This document shows, piece after piece, positions 32,788-41,461 of a stretch of DNA of 64,000 nt. Under the pieces are notes generated by a model that saw nothing but the letters and a program-made list of their open reading frames with translations, searched no databases and was not told where the DNA came from. The stretch is from Rhodoblastus sp. (lineage in GTDB: Bacteria > Pseudomonadota > Alphaproteobacteria > Rhizobiales > Beijerinckiaceae). The position numbers and the translations under genes were made by a program. Position 1 is the first letter of the stretch; every line of letters begins with the position of its first letter. The stretch spans positions 1 to 64,000 of the forward strand of contig NZ_JAGRPM010000043.1 in NCBI RefSeq assembly GCF_019449565.1, written 5' to 3'.

Positions 32788-33884
32788 GGCGCGAACACGT
32801 TCACGCCGCCCTCGGTCTTCGGATAGGGCAGGTCGCTGACCAGCCGCGTCGCGGGCTTCGTTTGCGCGAAGATCGGATCGAGGTCGATGGCGAGATAGCC
32901 GAGGCGGTGGTTGTAGTCGGCGATCAGCAGGCGGTTGTGGGTCAGATCCTTGATCGTGACCCATTGCGTGTAATCGGAAATAAGCGAGCCGTCTTCGAGC
33001 TTGGACTGGGCGACGCCGATCGGAATATCCACGGTGTTCAGGATATGCGCGACGGCCTGGCTGGCCTCCGCGCCGGTCTTCGAGGCCTGGGTTCCATGCT
33101 GCAGGAAGGCCGCGCGCAGGAAACGGGACGGCGGCGTGTAATCGGCGGGAAGGCCGACAAGTCCGCCGCCCTGGCCGATCGCCGTGACATTGACCGCGCC
33201 GATCTGACGGCTCGGCACGCCGACCGTGGAAAGGTTCAGGTAATTGCGCAGATTGTCGAGGTGCCAGGGATAGGTCGGCGCATTTGTCAAAACATGGGCG
33301 ACATTGTCATGGATGCGCGCTTCGCCGTCGACATATTCCACCACGATGCTGGCGCCGCTGCGGTCGGTGAAGACGAAATGGAGCAGGGGCGGGGTCGGGC
33401 CGGTCGCGAGCGAGGAATCCGACCAGACTTTCGTTACCTGAAGCGCCGCGCGCAAGTCCTTCACATTGGCGAAGCGCCCCAGCGCCCAGGCGCCGAAGGA
33501 CAGGATTTCGACGGCGGATTTATCCTGCGGCGTCACGGACTGGTAGGTGGTGAAGCCCGGCAGGAAATTGCCGCTCATGCCGAGGCCCTCGGAATTCTGT
33601 CCTTCCAGCAAGGGATTGCCCGGCATCACGCCGGCTCCGACGCCGACGAGCGGATAGAGGATTTCGACTTCTTTGGTCGGCAGGCCTGAATCTTTCGGCG
33701 CCGTGAGCGTCAGCTTGGCGCCCTTGGGCAGGCTGACGAGCTTCCATTGCATGTCGAAGGCCCATTCCATCGTCCGTCCCGCGATGACGGTGTTGTCGGC
33801 CGCCGTGATGTCGACGGCGGTGCAGGAAATGGCAGGCAGGCCGGCGGCCATCAGGGCGACGGAGGCGACGATCGCACGCAACAT
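32784..33884 (-). CDS. Linear amide C-N hydrolase (choloylglycine hydrolase family), exported
   Basis: The 366-aa Ntn-type hydrolase resembles penicillin V acylase and bile-salt hydrolase. A signal peptide (LRAIVASVALMAAGLPAIS) ends directly before Cys-Thr, so cleavage would expose the nucleophilic Cys at the mature N-terminus. Supporting motifs are VIAGRTMEWAFDMQWKLVSL, with the substrate-site Arg, and GQNSEGLGMSGNFLPGF, with Asn. The natural substrate could be an acyl-homoserine lactone or other N-acyl amide, but this cannot be decided. It is a single gene. Confidence 0.85.
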   Translation of the reverse strand: MLRAIVASVALMAAGLPAISCTAVDITAADNTVIAGRTMEWAFDMQWKLVSLPKGAKLTLTAPKDSGLPTKEVEILYPLVGVGAGVMPGNPLLEGQNSEGLGMSGNFLPGFTTYQSVTPQDKSAVEILSFGAWALGRFANVKDLRAALQVTKVWSDSSLATGPTPPLLHFVFTDRSGASIVVEYVDGEARIHDNVAHVLTNAPTYPWHLDNLRNYLNLSTVGVPSRQIGAVNVTAIGQGGGLVGLPADYTPPSRFLRAAFLQHGTQASKTGAEASQAVAHILNTVDIPIGVAQSKLEDGSLISDYTQWVTIKDLTHNRLLIADYNHRLGYLAIDLDPIFAQTKPATRLVSDLPYPKTEGGVNVFAP

Positions 33885-33977
33885 GATTTATTTTCCCACG
33901 ATTTGGACGATGGAGCGCCGTTACAATCGTGGATATGTATAAAGGAAATTATAATCGCAAAAGGCGAGTTCGACGCT

Positions 33978-35036
33978 TCAACCCAGTTTCCGGCGATGGA
34001 TCGTCGCCAGGCCAAGAACGGCCATCGCGAAGGCCTGATGCGCCAGCGCCGCATGCAGCGGAACGGCGAGGACGAGCGTCGCGATTCCCAATCCCGCCTG
34101 GACCAGAACCAGCGCGGCGAGCAGCCCCGCCCGACGAACGGCCCGCTTCGCGAGCGTCTCACGGCTGATATGCAGCGCATGAAACAGAGCCAGCGCCGCC
34201 AGAAGATAGGCGGTCATGCGGTGCTGGAACTGCACCATCGTGACATTGTCGAGGAAATTGGCGGCCCAGGGCGTCAGGCTGAACAAGTTTTCGCGTGGGG
34301 GGATGAAGCGTCCGTCCATCAGCGGCCAGGTGTTATAGACCAGCCCGGCGCGCAAGCCGGCCACCAGGCCCCCGAGGCCGATCTGCGCCAGAGCCAGCGC
34401 CACGAGCGCCGCGCCTTCGCGCCGGAAACTCGCCCCGTCAGGGCCGAGCGGGTCGCGGTAATTGGGCATGAGGCCTGTCGCCGTCCAAAGCACGGCGGCG
34501 AAGGTCGCCGAGGCGAGCAGCAGATGGATCGCAAGCCGCTCCTGCGCGACCTCGACGCGATGGACGAGGCCGGACGAGACCATCCACCAGCCGACGAAGC
34601 CCTGCAGGCCGCCCAAGGCGAAAATGCCGGCGAGCCGCCAGCGCAGGGCGCCCGTGATTTTCCCGCGCGCGAGAAACCACAGGAAGGGGAGCGCGAACAC
34701 CAGACCGAGCAGGCGCCCGAGCAGGCGATGGCTCCATTCCCAGCCATAGATGGTCTTGAACCGGGCGAGGTCCATGTCCGGGAACAATTCGCGATATTGC
34801 GGAATCTGCTTGTATTTGTCGAAGGCCGCGCCCCAATCGGCCTCGTTCAGCGGCGGCAGGACGCCGGTCACCGGCTTCCATTCCGTGATGGACAGGCCGG
34901 ATTCGGTCAGTCGCGTCGCGCCGCCGACGACCACCATGGCGAAAATACCCGCCGCGACCAGCCACAGCCAAATTCGCACGGCGCGTTGTGGGTCGGGGGT
35001 CGGCGCAGCAGCGCACGAAGAATTGCGATTCGGCAT
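33978..35036 (-). CDS. ctaA: Heme A synthase (COX15/CtaA family)
   Basis: The 352-aa membrane enzyme oxidises the heme O C8 methyl to heme A for cytochrome aa3 oxidase. Eight helices are predicted. Heme-ligand His residues appear in the EWSHRLLGR, AIHLLLASATF, VQFQHRMTAYLL and ALAHQAFAM segments. The N-terminal catalytic region has VVVGGATRLTESGLSITEWK. The start at 35036 (MPNRNSS) is preferred; the open frame upstream to 35111 is not conserved in character. No other cox assembly gene is adjacent. Confidence 0.93.
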   Translation of the reverse strand: MPNRNSSCAAAPTPDPQRAVRIWLWLVAAGIFAMVVVGGATRLTESGLSITEWKPVTGVLPPLNEADWGAAFDKYKQIPQYRELFPDMDLARFKTIYGWEWSHRLLGRLLGLVFALPFLWFLARGKITGALRWRLAGIFALGGLQGFVGWWMVSSGLVHRVEVAQERLAIHLLLASATFAAVLWTATGLMPNYRDPLGPDGASFRREGAALVALALAQIGLGGLVAGLRAGLVYNTWPLMDGRFIPPRENLFSLTPWAANFLDNVTMVQFQHRMTAYLLAALALFHALHISRETLAKRAVRRAGLLAALVLVQAGLGIATLVLAVPLHAALAHQAFAMAVLGLATIHRRKLG

Positions 35037-35141
35037 GTCGTTTCCGATGGCGTTACGGGCTTTTAGCCCGGCGCGGCCAAGCGGCAAAGAAAAACCGCAG
35101 CGGGGGGCCACTGCGGTGTGAATTCGAAGCCTTATGCGGCG

Positions 35142-35687
35142 TCACTCGTCGCCGGAATCGCCGCCGTCGTGGCCGCCCGGACCCATGCCATGGCGCTCGC
35201 CCGGACCGCGCCCCATCATCGGGTGGTGGCCGCCCATCATCGCGCCGCGCATTTCCTCGAAGGCCGCCTTCTGCTTGTCGTCGAGGCTGTTGTAGAAGGC
35301 GATCAGCTTGGGCGTTTCGGCCTTCAGCGCGTCGAGCCGATGCTGCATCATCTGCTCGCGGAAGGCCAGACGGTTGGGGAAGGTCGAGAGATCGGGCTTC
35401 TTGGCGCAGAGGGAGGTCTTGAAATCGGCCCGCTGCTTGGCACGCGCGTCCTCAAGATCTTTCAGCGTCGCTTTCTGAGCGTCGTTCAACTGGAGGATCG
35501 TCGCCATACGGGCGGCGCGCTTTTCCATATGCGAGGCCATTTTGTCGCCCTTGGCGTCGGCGGAGCACATGCGTTCGATCCAGCCCTGCGGTCCCTTCGG
35601 CATGTCCGGCGCAGCGTTCGCCTGCGAGAAAGCCAGTCCGCCGGCAACGCAGGCCAAGGCCAAGGCGGAAATTTTGAGGATGCGCAT
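35142..35687 (-). CDS. Spy/LTxxQ-like periplasmic protein
   Basis: The 181-aa protein has a signal peptide (ILKISALALACVAGGLAFSQ then ANA). It has a helical body with two LTxxQ-like repeats, ILQLNDAQKATLKDL and NSLDDKQKAAFEEM. The C-terminus is rich in His, Met and Gly (GGHHPMMGRGPGERHGMGPG), suggesting metal binding. The start at 35687 is selected because GGGAG precedes it and the signal peptide begins there. It resembles periplasmic chaperone or metal-stress proteins of the Spy/CpxP type; the role is inferred. Confidence 0.8.
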   Translation of the reverse strand: MRILKISALALACVAGGLAFSQANAAPDMPKGPQGWIERMCSADAKGDKMASHMEKRAARMATILQLNDAQKATLKDLEDARAKQRADFKTSLCAKKPDLSTFPNRLAFREQMMQHRLDALKAETPKLIAFYNSLDDKQKAAFEEMRGAMMGGHHPMMGRGPGERHGMGPGGHDGGDSGDE

Positions 35688-35833
35688 TCTAATCTCCCAG
35701 AATATTTTTTCCGGCGCCGGCCGTAATACAGCGGCGTCATCCTTTATTTGCACCTCGCGGCATGAACTTGGTATGAACGCGCGAAGCCGTGCGCCCCGCC
35801 GCGCGGTCGGCGTTTCCTCGGGGAGAGTTTTCA

Positions 35834-36043
35834 ATGCGCAGCCGCCAGCGGAAATTGATCGGCGCGATCTTCATGGTCGTTTTTGTCATCGTCTATGCGC
35901 TGGCGGCGATGATGCTGGCGCAGGTCACGGCCCTGAAGGTGCAATCCGGCGTATTGCGTCTGCTGATCTTCGCCGTGCTGGGCCTTGGCTGGGCCGTTCC
36001 GATGGTCCCGCTGATCGCCTGGATGGAGCGCCGGGACGACTAA
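35834..36043 (+). CDS. DUF2842 family small membrane protein
   Basis: The 69-aa protein with two membrane helices fits DUF2842 by pattern: RRKLIGAIFMVVFVIVYALA, then VLGLGWAVPMVPLIAWMERR at the end. This family is alphaproteobacterial and of unknown function; in many genomes it lies near cox assembly genes, and ctaA is close here. The ATG at 35834 follows GGGGAGAGTTTTCA. It is divergent from the Spy-like gene. Confidence 0.8.
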   Translation: MRSRQRKLIGAIFMVVFVIVYALAAMMLAQVTALKVQSGVLRLLIFAVLGLGWAVPMVPLIAWMERRDD

Positions 36044-36347
36044 TTTAGCGAGCAATTACAAATTGATTCCATTTGCCCCAAACAGCTAGTGCTAAGCGAT
36101 AAGTATAAATAATAAAAATCGAGCAATGGCAGAGCTTGTTGTGGTCATGACGTAGTGTTAATTTTACATAAATATAAAGAAATGCCGCAGCCGGATGGCT
36201 AAAGCGTTGTCGTTTGCTGAATGTTGGCGATGCCGGCTGAAAGGCGTTCAAGTAGAAACGAAAAACTGAAGCGGCCGCGAACGCGCTCGATCTTCAGTGC
36301 GTATTCGCGATTCTCCTAGCTGCCGTTATCAGCCCAGGGAGGTTGCA
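36044..36347. other. AT-rich intergenic segment without a recognised gene
   Basis: The 300-bp segment is clearly more AT-rich than the flanks, especially 36050-36180 (for example TAAGTATAAATAATAAAAAT). Only a 68-codon minus frame (36045-36251) is open, without homology or a good ribosome binding site. A promoter for the downstream exported protein is likely here but cannot be pinned down. Confidence 0.4.
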
Positions 36348-36905
36348 ATGAAAAAAATGTTAGCGGCTCCCACTGCAAATTTCGCGGTTGTGAAGCCCAT
36401 ACTTCTCTCCATGGCGCTCGCGGCCTTAACTCCAGGGATGGCCCGCGCCGAGATGATGGAGAAGAAGGGGACCACGCCCTACGTGACCCACTTCATTTTC
36501 CGGCCCGTGCAGAGTCTTGCGGCTCCCGGTTTCTCAGCCACCTTGCTGGAAGCCGTTGGAACCACCCAGAACATGAAGGGGGAGAAGATGCTGGACAAGA
36601 TGTCGGCGCGATGCACGGCGTTGAGCGTCGACTCCGGCCCGAAGAAATATATCGATGGCGCGTGCGTCCTGGCGGATGCCGACGGCGACAAGATTTTCTC
36701 GACTTTCGATACCCGCGACGTTGACAAGTCACAGCCGGCGATGAGTTGCGGCACCCACATCATCACGGGCGGCACCGGGAAATACGCTGGTATCACCGGC
36801 AGTGAGCCGTTTGCATGCAATGCGATGCCGGCATTGGCTGGTATGGGTGATTATTCCGCTATGGACATCCCGCACAATACGAGTTGGGAGATCAAGGGAA
36901 AGTAA
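36348..36905 (+). CDS. Exported protein of unknown function
   Basis: The 185-aa protein has an N-terminal signal (KPILLSMALAALTPGMARAE). GGGAGG lies 10 bp before the ATG at 36348, so the Met at 36297 is rejected. The mature part contains CGTHIITGGTGKYAGITGSE, a pattern seen in small secreted beta-barrel proteins such as allene-oxide-cyclase-like families. Cys residues at about 90, 106, 135 and 157 could form disulfides. I do not recognise a specific family. It follows an AT-rich segment and has no obvious partner. Confidence 0.7.
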   Translation: MKKMLAAPTANFAVVKPILLSMALAALTPGMARAEMMEKKGTTPYVTHFIFRPVQSLAAPGFSATLLEAVGTTQNMKGEKMLDKMSARCTALSVDSGPKKYIDGACVLADADGDKIFSTFDTRDVDKSQPAMSCGTHIITGGTGKYAGITGSEPFACNAMPALAGMGDYSAMDIPHNTSWEIKGK

Positions 36906-37004
36906 GTCTTACTTCCTTGGCGGGATCGCCATCGTAGGGGGACGGCATGGGCGTTCATGACGTTCCTTGACAGGCGACGCGACCGTTGTAAGCGGCTTGC
37001 GCCC

Positions 37005-38063
37005 TCAGCCCACATTGACCCGGCGGCCGCCGTTCCAAAGAAAGAACGGCGCGCCGGACAGCAGGACGTCGAACGAGGCGAGATCCTGCCAAAGCCCATT
37101 AACCGACATGCGGGGCAGGGCAAGCAGTTGGTCCGCATGCTGGCGGAAGACCATGCCCGGGCGCGTGGTGACGGCGGTGGCGAAGCCGGCCTCGGCGGCC
37201 AGCGCGAATTCGCGCGGACCGGCCGATGCAGGATCGCCATAGGGAAATGCGAAATGGCGGCAGGGCAGGTCGAGTTCGCGATGGAGGCGATTGCGGCTTT
37301 CGACGATTTCCGCGCGCGCCGCCCCGACCTCCAGGTCCGCGAGCCGCGCATGGGTCATCGAATGGGCGCCGATGGCGACCAGGTCATGAGCTGCCATCTC
37401 CCGCAGTTCCTCCCAGCCCAGGCACTCGGCTTCGACCAGCGCGCGCGGGTCAATTCCGGCCTGCGCGCTTAGTTCCGCCACTGCCGCGAGCAGGCGCTTC
37501 TCGCCGCCGCCGCGCAGCTTCTGGATGAGCAGTTCGAACGCCTCGTTTTTCTCGGAATTATCGGTCGTCAGCAGCCCAAGCTCCTCGCCGTCGAGGTTCA
37601 GCTCCACGACGTCGAGACGGCGGATGGCTTCTTCAAGCTCGATCCACCACAGCCGCGCCGTGCGGTCGACGAGGCCGGGCGCGACATAAAAGGTCGCTGG
37701 CGCGTCGTGCCGCTCCAGCGCCGGGAGCACATGGTCCAGCATGTCGCGATAGCCGTCGTCGAAGGTGAGCGTCGCAAACGGGCCTCCCTCCCCGCTGACC
37801 AGCCGCGACGCGGCCTCATCGAGCGAGACGATGGCGTAGCCTGTTTCGCGGAGGCGAGTCAGAATGGCGTCGAAGAAATCCGGCGTGATTTCGAGTAGGG
37901 CGTTGGGCGCGAAGGCGGCGTCCCGGGCCGGGCGGACGCGATGAAAGGTGAGGATGACGCCGCGGCCACGAAAGAAATCTCCCGCGAGCCGGTGCAGCTG
38001 CGTGGCGCGAAACAGGCCGAATCCGGCGGCTATCGCGTTTTTCTTCCAATCCATCCCGGCCAA
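37005..38063 (-). CDS. Polysaccharide deacetylase family protein (NodB-like)
   Basis: The 352-aa protein has NodB-homology motifs: ILTFHRVRP, the catalytic TLTFDDGYRDMLDHVLPAL (Asp-Asp), and IGAHSMTHARLADL (His-x3-His metal ligands). RHFAFPYGDPASAGPREFAL closes the barrel. No signal peptide is seen, so it may act in the cytoplasm or be exported by another route. A Met at 38054 (MDWKKN) is an alternative start. It is divergent from a BioF2/CelD-type acetyltransferase, suggesting joint action on an exopolysaccharide. Confidence 0.85.
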   Translation of the reverse strand: MAGMDWKKNAIAAGFGLFRATQLHRLAGDFFRGRGVILTFHRVRPARDAAFAPNALLEITPDFFDAILTRLRETGYAIVSLDEAASRLVSGEGGPFATLTFDDGYRDMLDHVLPALERHDAPATFYVAPGLVDRTARLWWIELEEAIRRLDVVELNLDGEELGLLTTDNSEKNEAFELLIQKLRGGGEKRLLAAVAELSAQAGIDPRALVEAECLGWEELREMAAHDLVAIGAHSMTHARLADLEVGAARAEIVESRNRLHRELDLPCRHFAFPYGDPASAGPREFALAAEAGFATAVTTRPGMVFRQHADQLLALPRMSVNGLWQDLASFDVLLSGAPFFLWNGGRRVNVG

Positions 38064-38156
38064 GGCGCTCCAGCTTTGTCGCGAAACAACAAACTAGCAA
38101 TCATGCATTGACCATTTGTTGATAGGACGGAAACTCTTCGCGCCGAGGGAAAGCGA

Positions 38157-39335
38157 ATGTCCGTGGCCGCGCCGCAAATGCTTTGTCCTTCTGCCGCTCT
38201 GGACGCTGCGCCGGCCGGGGCTGCTTTCGCGCGCGTTGAAGTTTATGACGATCCGGCGCGAGTTCTCGATGAGTGGCGCGACCTGGCGCCCGAAGCCTGC
38301 GGCTCATTCTATCAGAGCGAGGCCTTTCTGCTGGCCTGGCTGGAAAGCTTTGCCGCGCGGGAAAAGGCGAGGCCTTTCTTCATTCTGGCGCGCGACGAAG
38401 GCGGCGCTCCGCTGGCGCTGCTTCCGCTCGGCCTTTTTCGTTTTGGCTCGCTGCGGGTCGCGCAATTCCTCGGCGGCAAACATTCCAATTACAATCTCGG
38501 CCTGTTTCGCGCAGACCGGACATTCACCGCGGGCGATCTGGAGGACTTATTGCGCGCGGCGGCGCGCGCCATCCCCGATGGCCCGCACCTCTACCGACTC
38601 GTGAATCTGCCGGTATCCTGGCGCGGCGCGGCCAATCCGCTGACATTGCTGCCGCATCGCCCTGCCGCCAGCAACGCTTTTTCGACGCGTCTGGCCGGGG
38701 ACGGCGAGGCCTTCCTCGCGACGCGCCTTTCCGCCGACGCGCGCAAGAAATTGCGCAAGAAGGAGAAGCGCCTCGTGGCAATGGGCCCATTGTGTTATTT
38801 CCGCGCCGAAAACGCGCGCGAGTCGGAGCAGATCATCGACGCTTATTTCGCGCATAAAAGCCGCCAAGGCGCCGGGCACATCGCGCCAGAGCAGGTCGAT
38901 GCGACACATGACTTCTATCGCGCGCTGGCCCGCCACGACGCGGGGGAAACAATGGAGTTTCACGCGCTGGCGCTGGATGGGAGACTCATCGCGGCTCTGG
39001 GTGCCGGTCGTAACGGCGGACGGCTCCAGGGCACTTTCATTTCCTACGAGTCCAACCCGGAGATCGCCAGATCCAGTCCCGGCGAATTGCTGCTGAGCCA
39101 TGTCTTGCGCGACGCATGCGCGCGGAACCTTTCCGCGTTCGATCTCGGGATCGGAGAGGCTCGCTACAAGCACGTCTTTTGCGACGAAACCGAGCAGCTT
39201 GCCGACGTGCTGTTCGCGCCGACCGCGCTCGGCCGCGTGGCTGCGCCCTTCTTCGCCTTCGCCGCGACGATCAAAACCGCGATCAAGCGCGATCCTCGCC
39301 TGTTCGCGCTGGTGAGGAAATGGCGCGCCCGTTGA
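38157..39335 (+). CDS. GNAT-fold acetyltransferase, BioF2/CelD type
   Basis: The 392-aa protein belongs to the BioF2-like/CelD acyltransferase group tied to exopolysaccharide biosynthesis. Typical features are LAPEACGSFYQSEAFLLAWL near the N-terminus, the basic LSADARKKLRKKEKRLVAMG, and a C-terminal GNAT segment including LIAALGAGRNGGRLQGTFIS and FDLGIGEARYKHVFCDETEQ. It is transcribed away from the deacetylase gene, with about 90 bp between them holding both promoters. It lies directly upstream of tRNA-Lys, the last core gene before the accessory region. Confidence 0.83.
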   Translation: MSVAAPQMLCPSAALDAAPAGAAFARVEVYDDPARVLDEWRDLAPEACGSFYQSEAFLLAWLESFAAREKARPFFILARDEGGAPLALLPLGLFRFGSLRVAQFLGGKHSNYNLGLFRADRTFTAGDLEDLLRAAARAIPDGPHLYRLVNLPVSWRGAANPLTLLPHRPAASNAFSTRLAGDGEAFLATRLSADARKKLRKKEKRLVAMGPLCYFRAENARESEQIIDAYFAHKSRQGAGHIAPEQVDATHDFYRALARHDAGETMEFHALALDGRLIAALGAGRNGGRLQGTFISYESNPEIARSSPGELLLSHVLRDACARNLSAFDLGIGEARYKHVFCDETEQLADVLFAPTALGRVAAPFFAFAATIKTAIKRDPRLFALVRKWRAR

Positions 39336-39435
39336 CGGTTTTTGGCGCATCCCGCGCGGCCCGGGGCCGGGGAAAGCGCGGAATGAGTATTGACCGGCGC
39401 GGAGAAGCCCTGTACTTCCCCTCTCGCCCGTAAGG

Positions 39436-39511
39436 GAGCGCGTAGCTCAGCCGGTAGAGCATCTGACTTTTAATCAGAGGGTCCTGGGTTCGAGTCCCAG
39501 CGCGCTCACCA
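39436..39511 (+). tRNA. tRNA-Lys (anticodon TTT), boundary of the accessory region
   Basis: A 76-nt cloverleaf. Acceptor GAGCGCG pairs with CGCGCTC, then A and an encoded CCA ending at 39511. The anticodon loop CTTTTAA carries TTT. T arm TGGGTTCGAGTCCCA. Everything to its right as far as the window end is accessory in character. tRNA 3' ends are frequent targets of tyrosine integrases. A second copy of the 3' end was not found in the window. Confidence 0.95.
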
Positions 39512-39564
39512 AGCAAAATCAATGGCTTAGGTGACAGGTTGACGCGGATTTCAGGCGTGTTTTT

Positions 39565-39587
39565 GCGCTCGGTAAGCGCTCGGTAAG
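39565..39587 (+). repeat. Tandem GCGCTCGGTAAG repeats next to tRNA-Lys
   Basis: GCGCTCGGTAA occurs twice back to back (39565-39575 and 39576-39586). A related TCGGTAAGCGC lies at about 39604. The 12-mer GCGCTCGGTAAG recurs at 40788-40799, at the start of the hsdM relic, in the same orientation. The copies bracket a 1.2-kb segment. They could be recombination remnants or leftover att-like sequences; the role is unknown. Confidence 0.5.
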
Positions 39588-39649
39588 CAGTTTTTGGAAA
39601 TCATCGGTAAGCGCCGGCGCACCGCCACAATCTCACTTCGGCCGCGCCA

Positions 39650-39994
39650 ATGGCAGGTAAGATGCCGACCCAGGCCCCGACCATTGCCACGATGAAGGCC
39701 AAGGGCCTGACGGGCGTTTGCCCCGTGTGCCGGGTCTGCCATCATTCCGCGTCCGTAGCGTTCGATGTGATCGGCCTTCCTGACGGAACCCCGTTCCCTG
39801 AAATTGGCCGCGCTCGCCGGTTTCGCTTCTCGACCTGCGGGGCTCGTGATTTTGCCGTTGTGCCGGACTGGCGAGGGGCTATCGCGCGCTGGGGATGGGC
39901 AGTATGTGAAGATTCGAGCCCTGTGGCCACGTCATTGCGAATCGCTACGGCCTGCCTTGCCTGGCTGGACGGTTCAAAAACCGATTGGATTTAG
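39650..39994 (+). CDS. Small Cys-rich (zinc-finger-like) protein, C-terminus possibly frameshifted
   Basis: The 114-aa frame begins MAGKMPTQAPTIATMKAKG. The segment CPVCRVCHHSA, then FDVIGLPDGTPFPEIGRARR and FSTCGARDF, suggests a Cys4/His zinc ribbon. Similar small proteins recur in Rhizobiales accessory regions (recollection, not checked). After PDWRGAIAR the sequence changes character (WGWAVCEDSSPV onward), and the other frame stays open, so a frameshift near 39890 is possible. It lies 139 bp beyond tRNA-Lys. Confidence 0.45.
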   Translation: MAGKMPTQAPTIATMKAKGLTGVCPVCRVCHHSASVAFDVIGLPDGTPFPEIGRARRFRFSTCGARDFAVVPDWRGAIARWGWAVCEDSSPVATSLRIATACLAWLDGSKTDWI

Positions 39995-40010
39995 GAGGAC
40001 GGATTTAATC

Positions 40011-40664
40011 ATGAAGAGCGACATCAAGTGGATCAAGCCCCAGTGCATGCCCGACCACCAAAAGTGGATATGGGCGAACCTTCATAAAAAGGGGAAGTCA
40101 CAAGCTGGCCTCGCGAAAGCCATCGGCTTGAGCGAGGCGGTGATCCGCGCATTGGCCACCGGCAAGACCACCCGTTTGACAGTGCATGAAGTGGAGGCGA
40201 TGGCGGCATATTTTGACGATCCATCCCCAGCGATTCCCACGGAGGTCAAACGGGCTGATAAATTCGATGCACCATTTAGTTTCGCCCACCTTCAAGATAT
40301 TTTAACCCTTATGATGAGAGCTCGATTGTCTGGCGACGAAGTGTTGGATGAAATGCTTTCTCAAGAAAGCGAAGAATACGAAGAACATGGAATGCGCACG
40401 ATTTGCCAAAGTCCCGATGAAGCAGCGGAGATTCTGAAGTTCGCTATCTATTTGGCCGACGGCAAAGATGAGCTTCGTCAAAAATTGGGATACATTCTTG
40501 CAATGACTTATATAGATTACAGTCATCCAAAAAACCAAAAGGCAATCAACGAAGCAATCGAGATGGCGGGCGACGAGACCTTGAGACATCTCATCTGGAC
40601 AGCCAGAACCATCGTTCCTGAAGCCGCGATTGACCGCTTCATCGCTGCTCAGACCTGCGACTGA
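40011..40664 (+). CDS. Xre-family HTH regulator
   Basis: The 217-aa protein has a helix-turn-helix at about 24-65: KKGKSQAGLAKAIGLSEAVI, then RALATGKTTRLTVHEVEAMA. The C-terminal part is acidic and helical without a known domain. AGGAGG at 39992-39997 precedes the ATG at 40011, so the longer frame from 39804 is not used. Codon use is more AT-rich than in the core genes. It may control the mobile region or the defence operon, inferred from position only. Confidence 0.7.
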   Translation: MKSDIKWIKPQCMPDHQKWIWANLHKKGKSQAGLAKAIGLSEAVIRALATGKTTRLTVHEVEAMAAYFDDPSPAIPTEVKRADKFDAPFSFAHLQDILTLMMRARLSGDEVLDEMLSQESEEYEEHGMRTICQSPDEAAEILKFAIYLADGKDELRQKLGYILAMTYIDYSHPKNQKAINEAIEMAGDETLRHLIWTARTIVPEAAIDRFIAAQTCD

Positions 40665-40778
40665 AGTCAGGCGTCCCTACCTGGTGATAAGAGTTGGCCA
40701 CGACGCGGACAGCCCAAACCTGGTCCATCGGCGGCCCCACCCGCGCCATCGACAAAAGAAGCGAAAATCTAACGGGAC

Positions 40779-41108
40779 TTGTTATCGGCGCTCGGTAAGG
40801 CAAAGATCACGCTCAAAAGGATTTTTGATTTGCTCACCGATCACCACAAAGTCATTGCCGGAAAAATCTGGGAAATCGCTAATCGCCTGCGCGGCCCCTA
40901 TCGTCCTCCGCAATACCGACTTGTCATGTTGCCGATGGTCGTGCTGCTGCGGCTGGACTGCGTTCTTGAGCCGACCAAGGCGGCAGTGGTCGCTAAACAT
41001 GCCCGGCTTGCCGTTCATAATTTTCGGGCTAACTTGGCAGTGAGTCGCCAACGCCCTGGGTCATTGTCTAATTTTGTTCCAGCCCTCCATTTTGCATCTT
41101 TGTCCTGA
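40779..41108 (+). pseudogene. Relic of a type I methylase subunit (hsdM N-terminus)
   Basis: The frame includes HHKVIAGKIWEIANRLRGPY, then RPPQYRLVMLPMVVLLRLDC and VLEPTKAAVVAKHARL. This is the N-terminal helical segment typical of HsdM subunits of type I restriction-modification systems. The catalytic methylase motifs never follow, and the frame loses similarity after about 41020 and then stops. About 70 recognisable residues remain. It implies that a type I system once occupied this site. Confidence 0.6.
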
Positions 41109-41461
41109 TTGCCTGCCGGAATGTCTGAAGCCGCCTTCCACCCTAAAATCAAAGAGCGCGTAGCGATTGACCAATTGCTCGCAGCTTACGGCTGCCTCGT
41201 TCAATCGAGAGCAAAGCTAAAACTCGGCGCGGGCAACGGGGTCGAGGCCAAGCACGCCCGCACAACACTTTCCGGTTTCGCGGAACAGGCTGCAGGCTAT
41301 ATACGATGGCCCAGCGTGCCGAGGTCTCAGCATTTAAGGTCCGGGGGCAATGCCGGTTCAAGAGGGCCGACACCAACACTTTGGTCGAAAAACAATCCTC
41401 TGAATCACTCAAGGGCTCCACGCAGGATTATTTTTTCAACGCTTCATCGAGCGAGACCAGT
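41036..41461 (+). other. Leader region of the defence operon
   Basis: About 430 bp between the hsdM relic and the helicase start. A 118-codon plus frame (41109-41465) and a frame fused to the helicase from 41306 are open, but neither has family resemblance. The operon promoter should lie here; no clear -35/-10 pair is visible. Confidence 0.35.
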
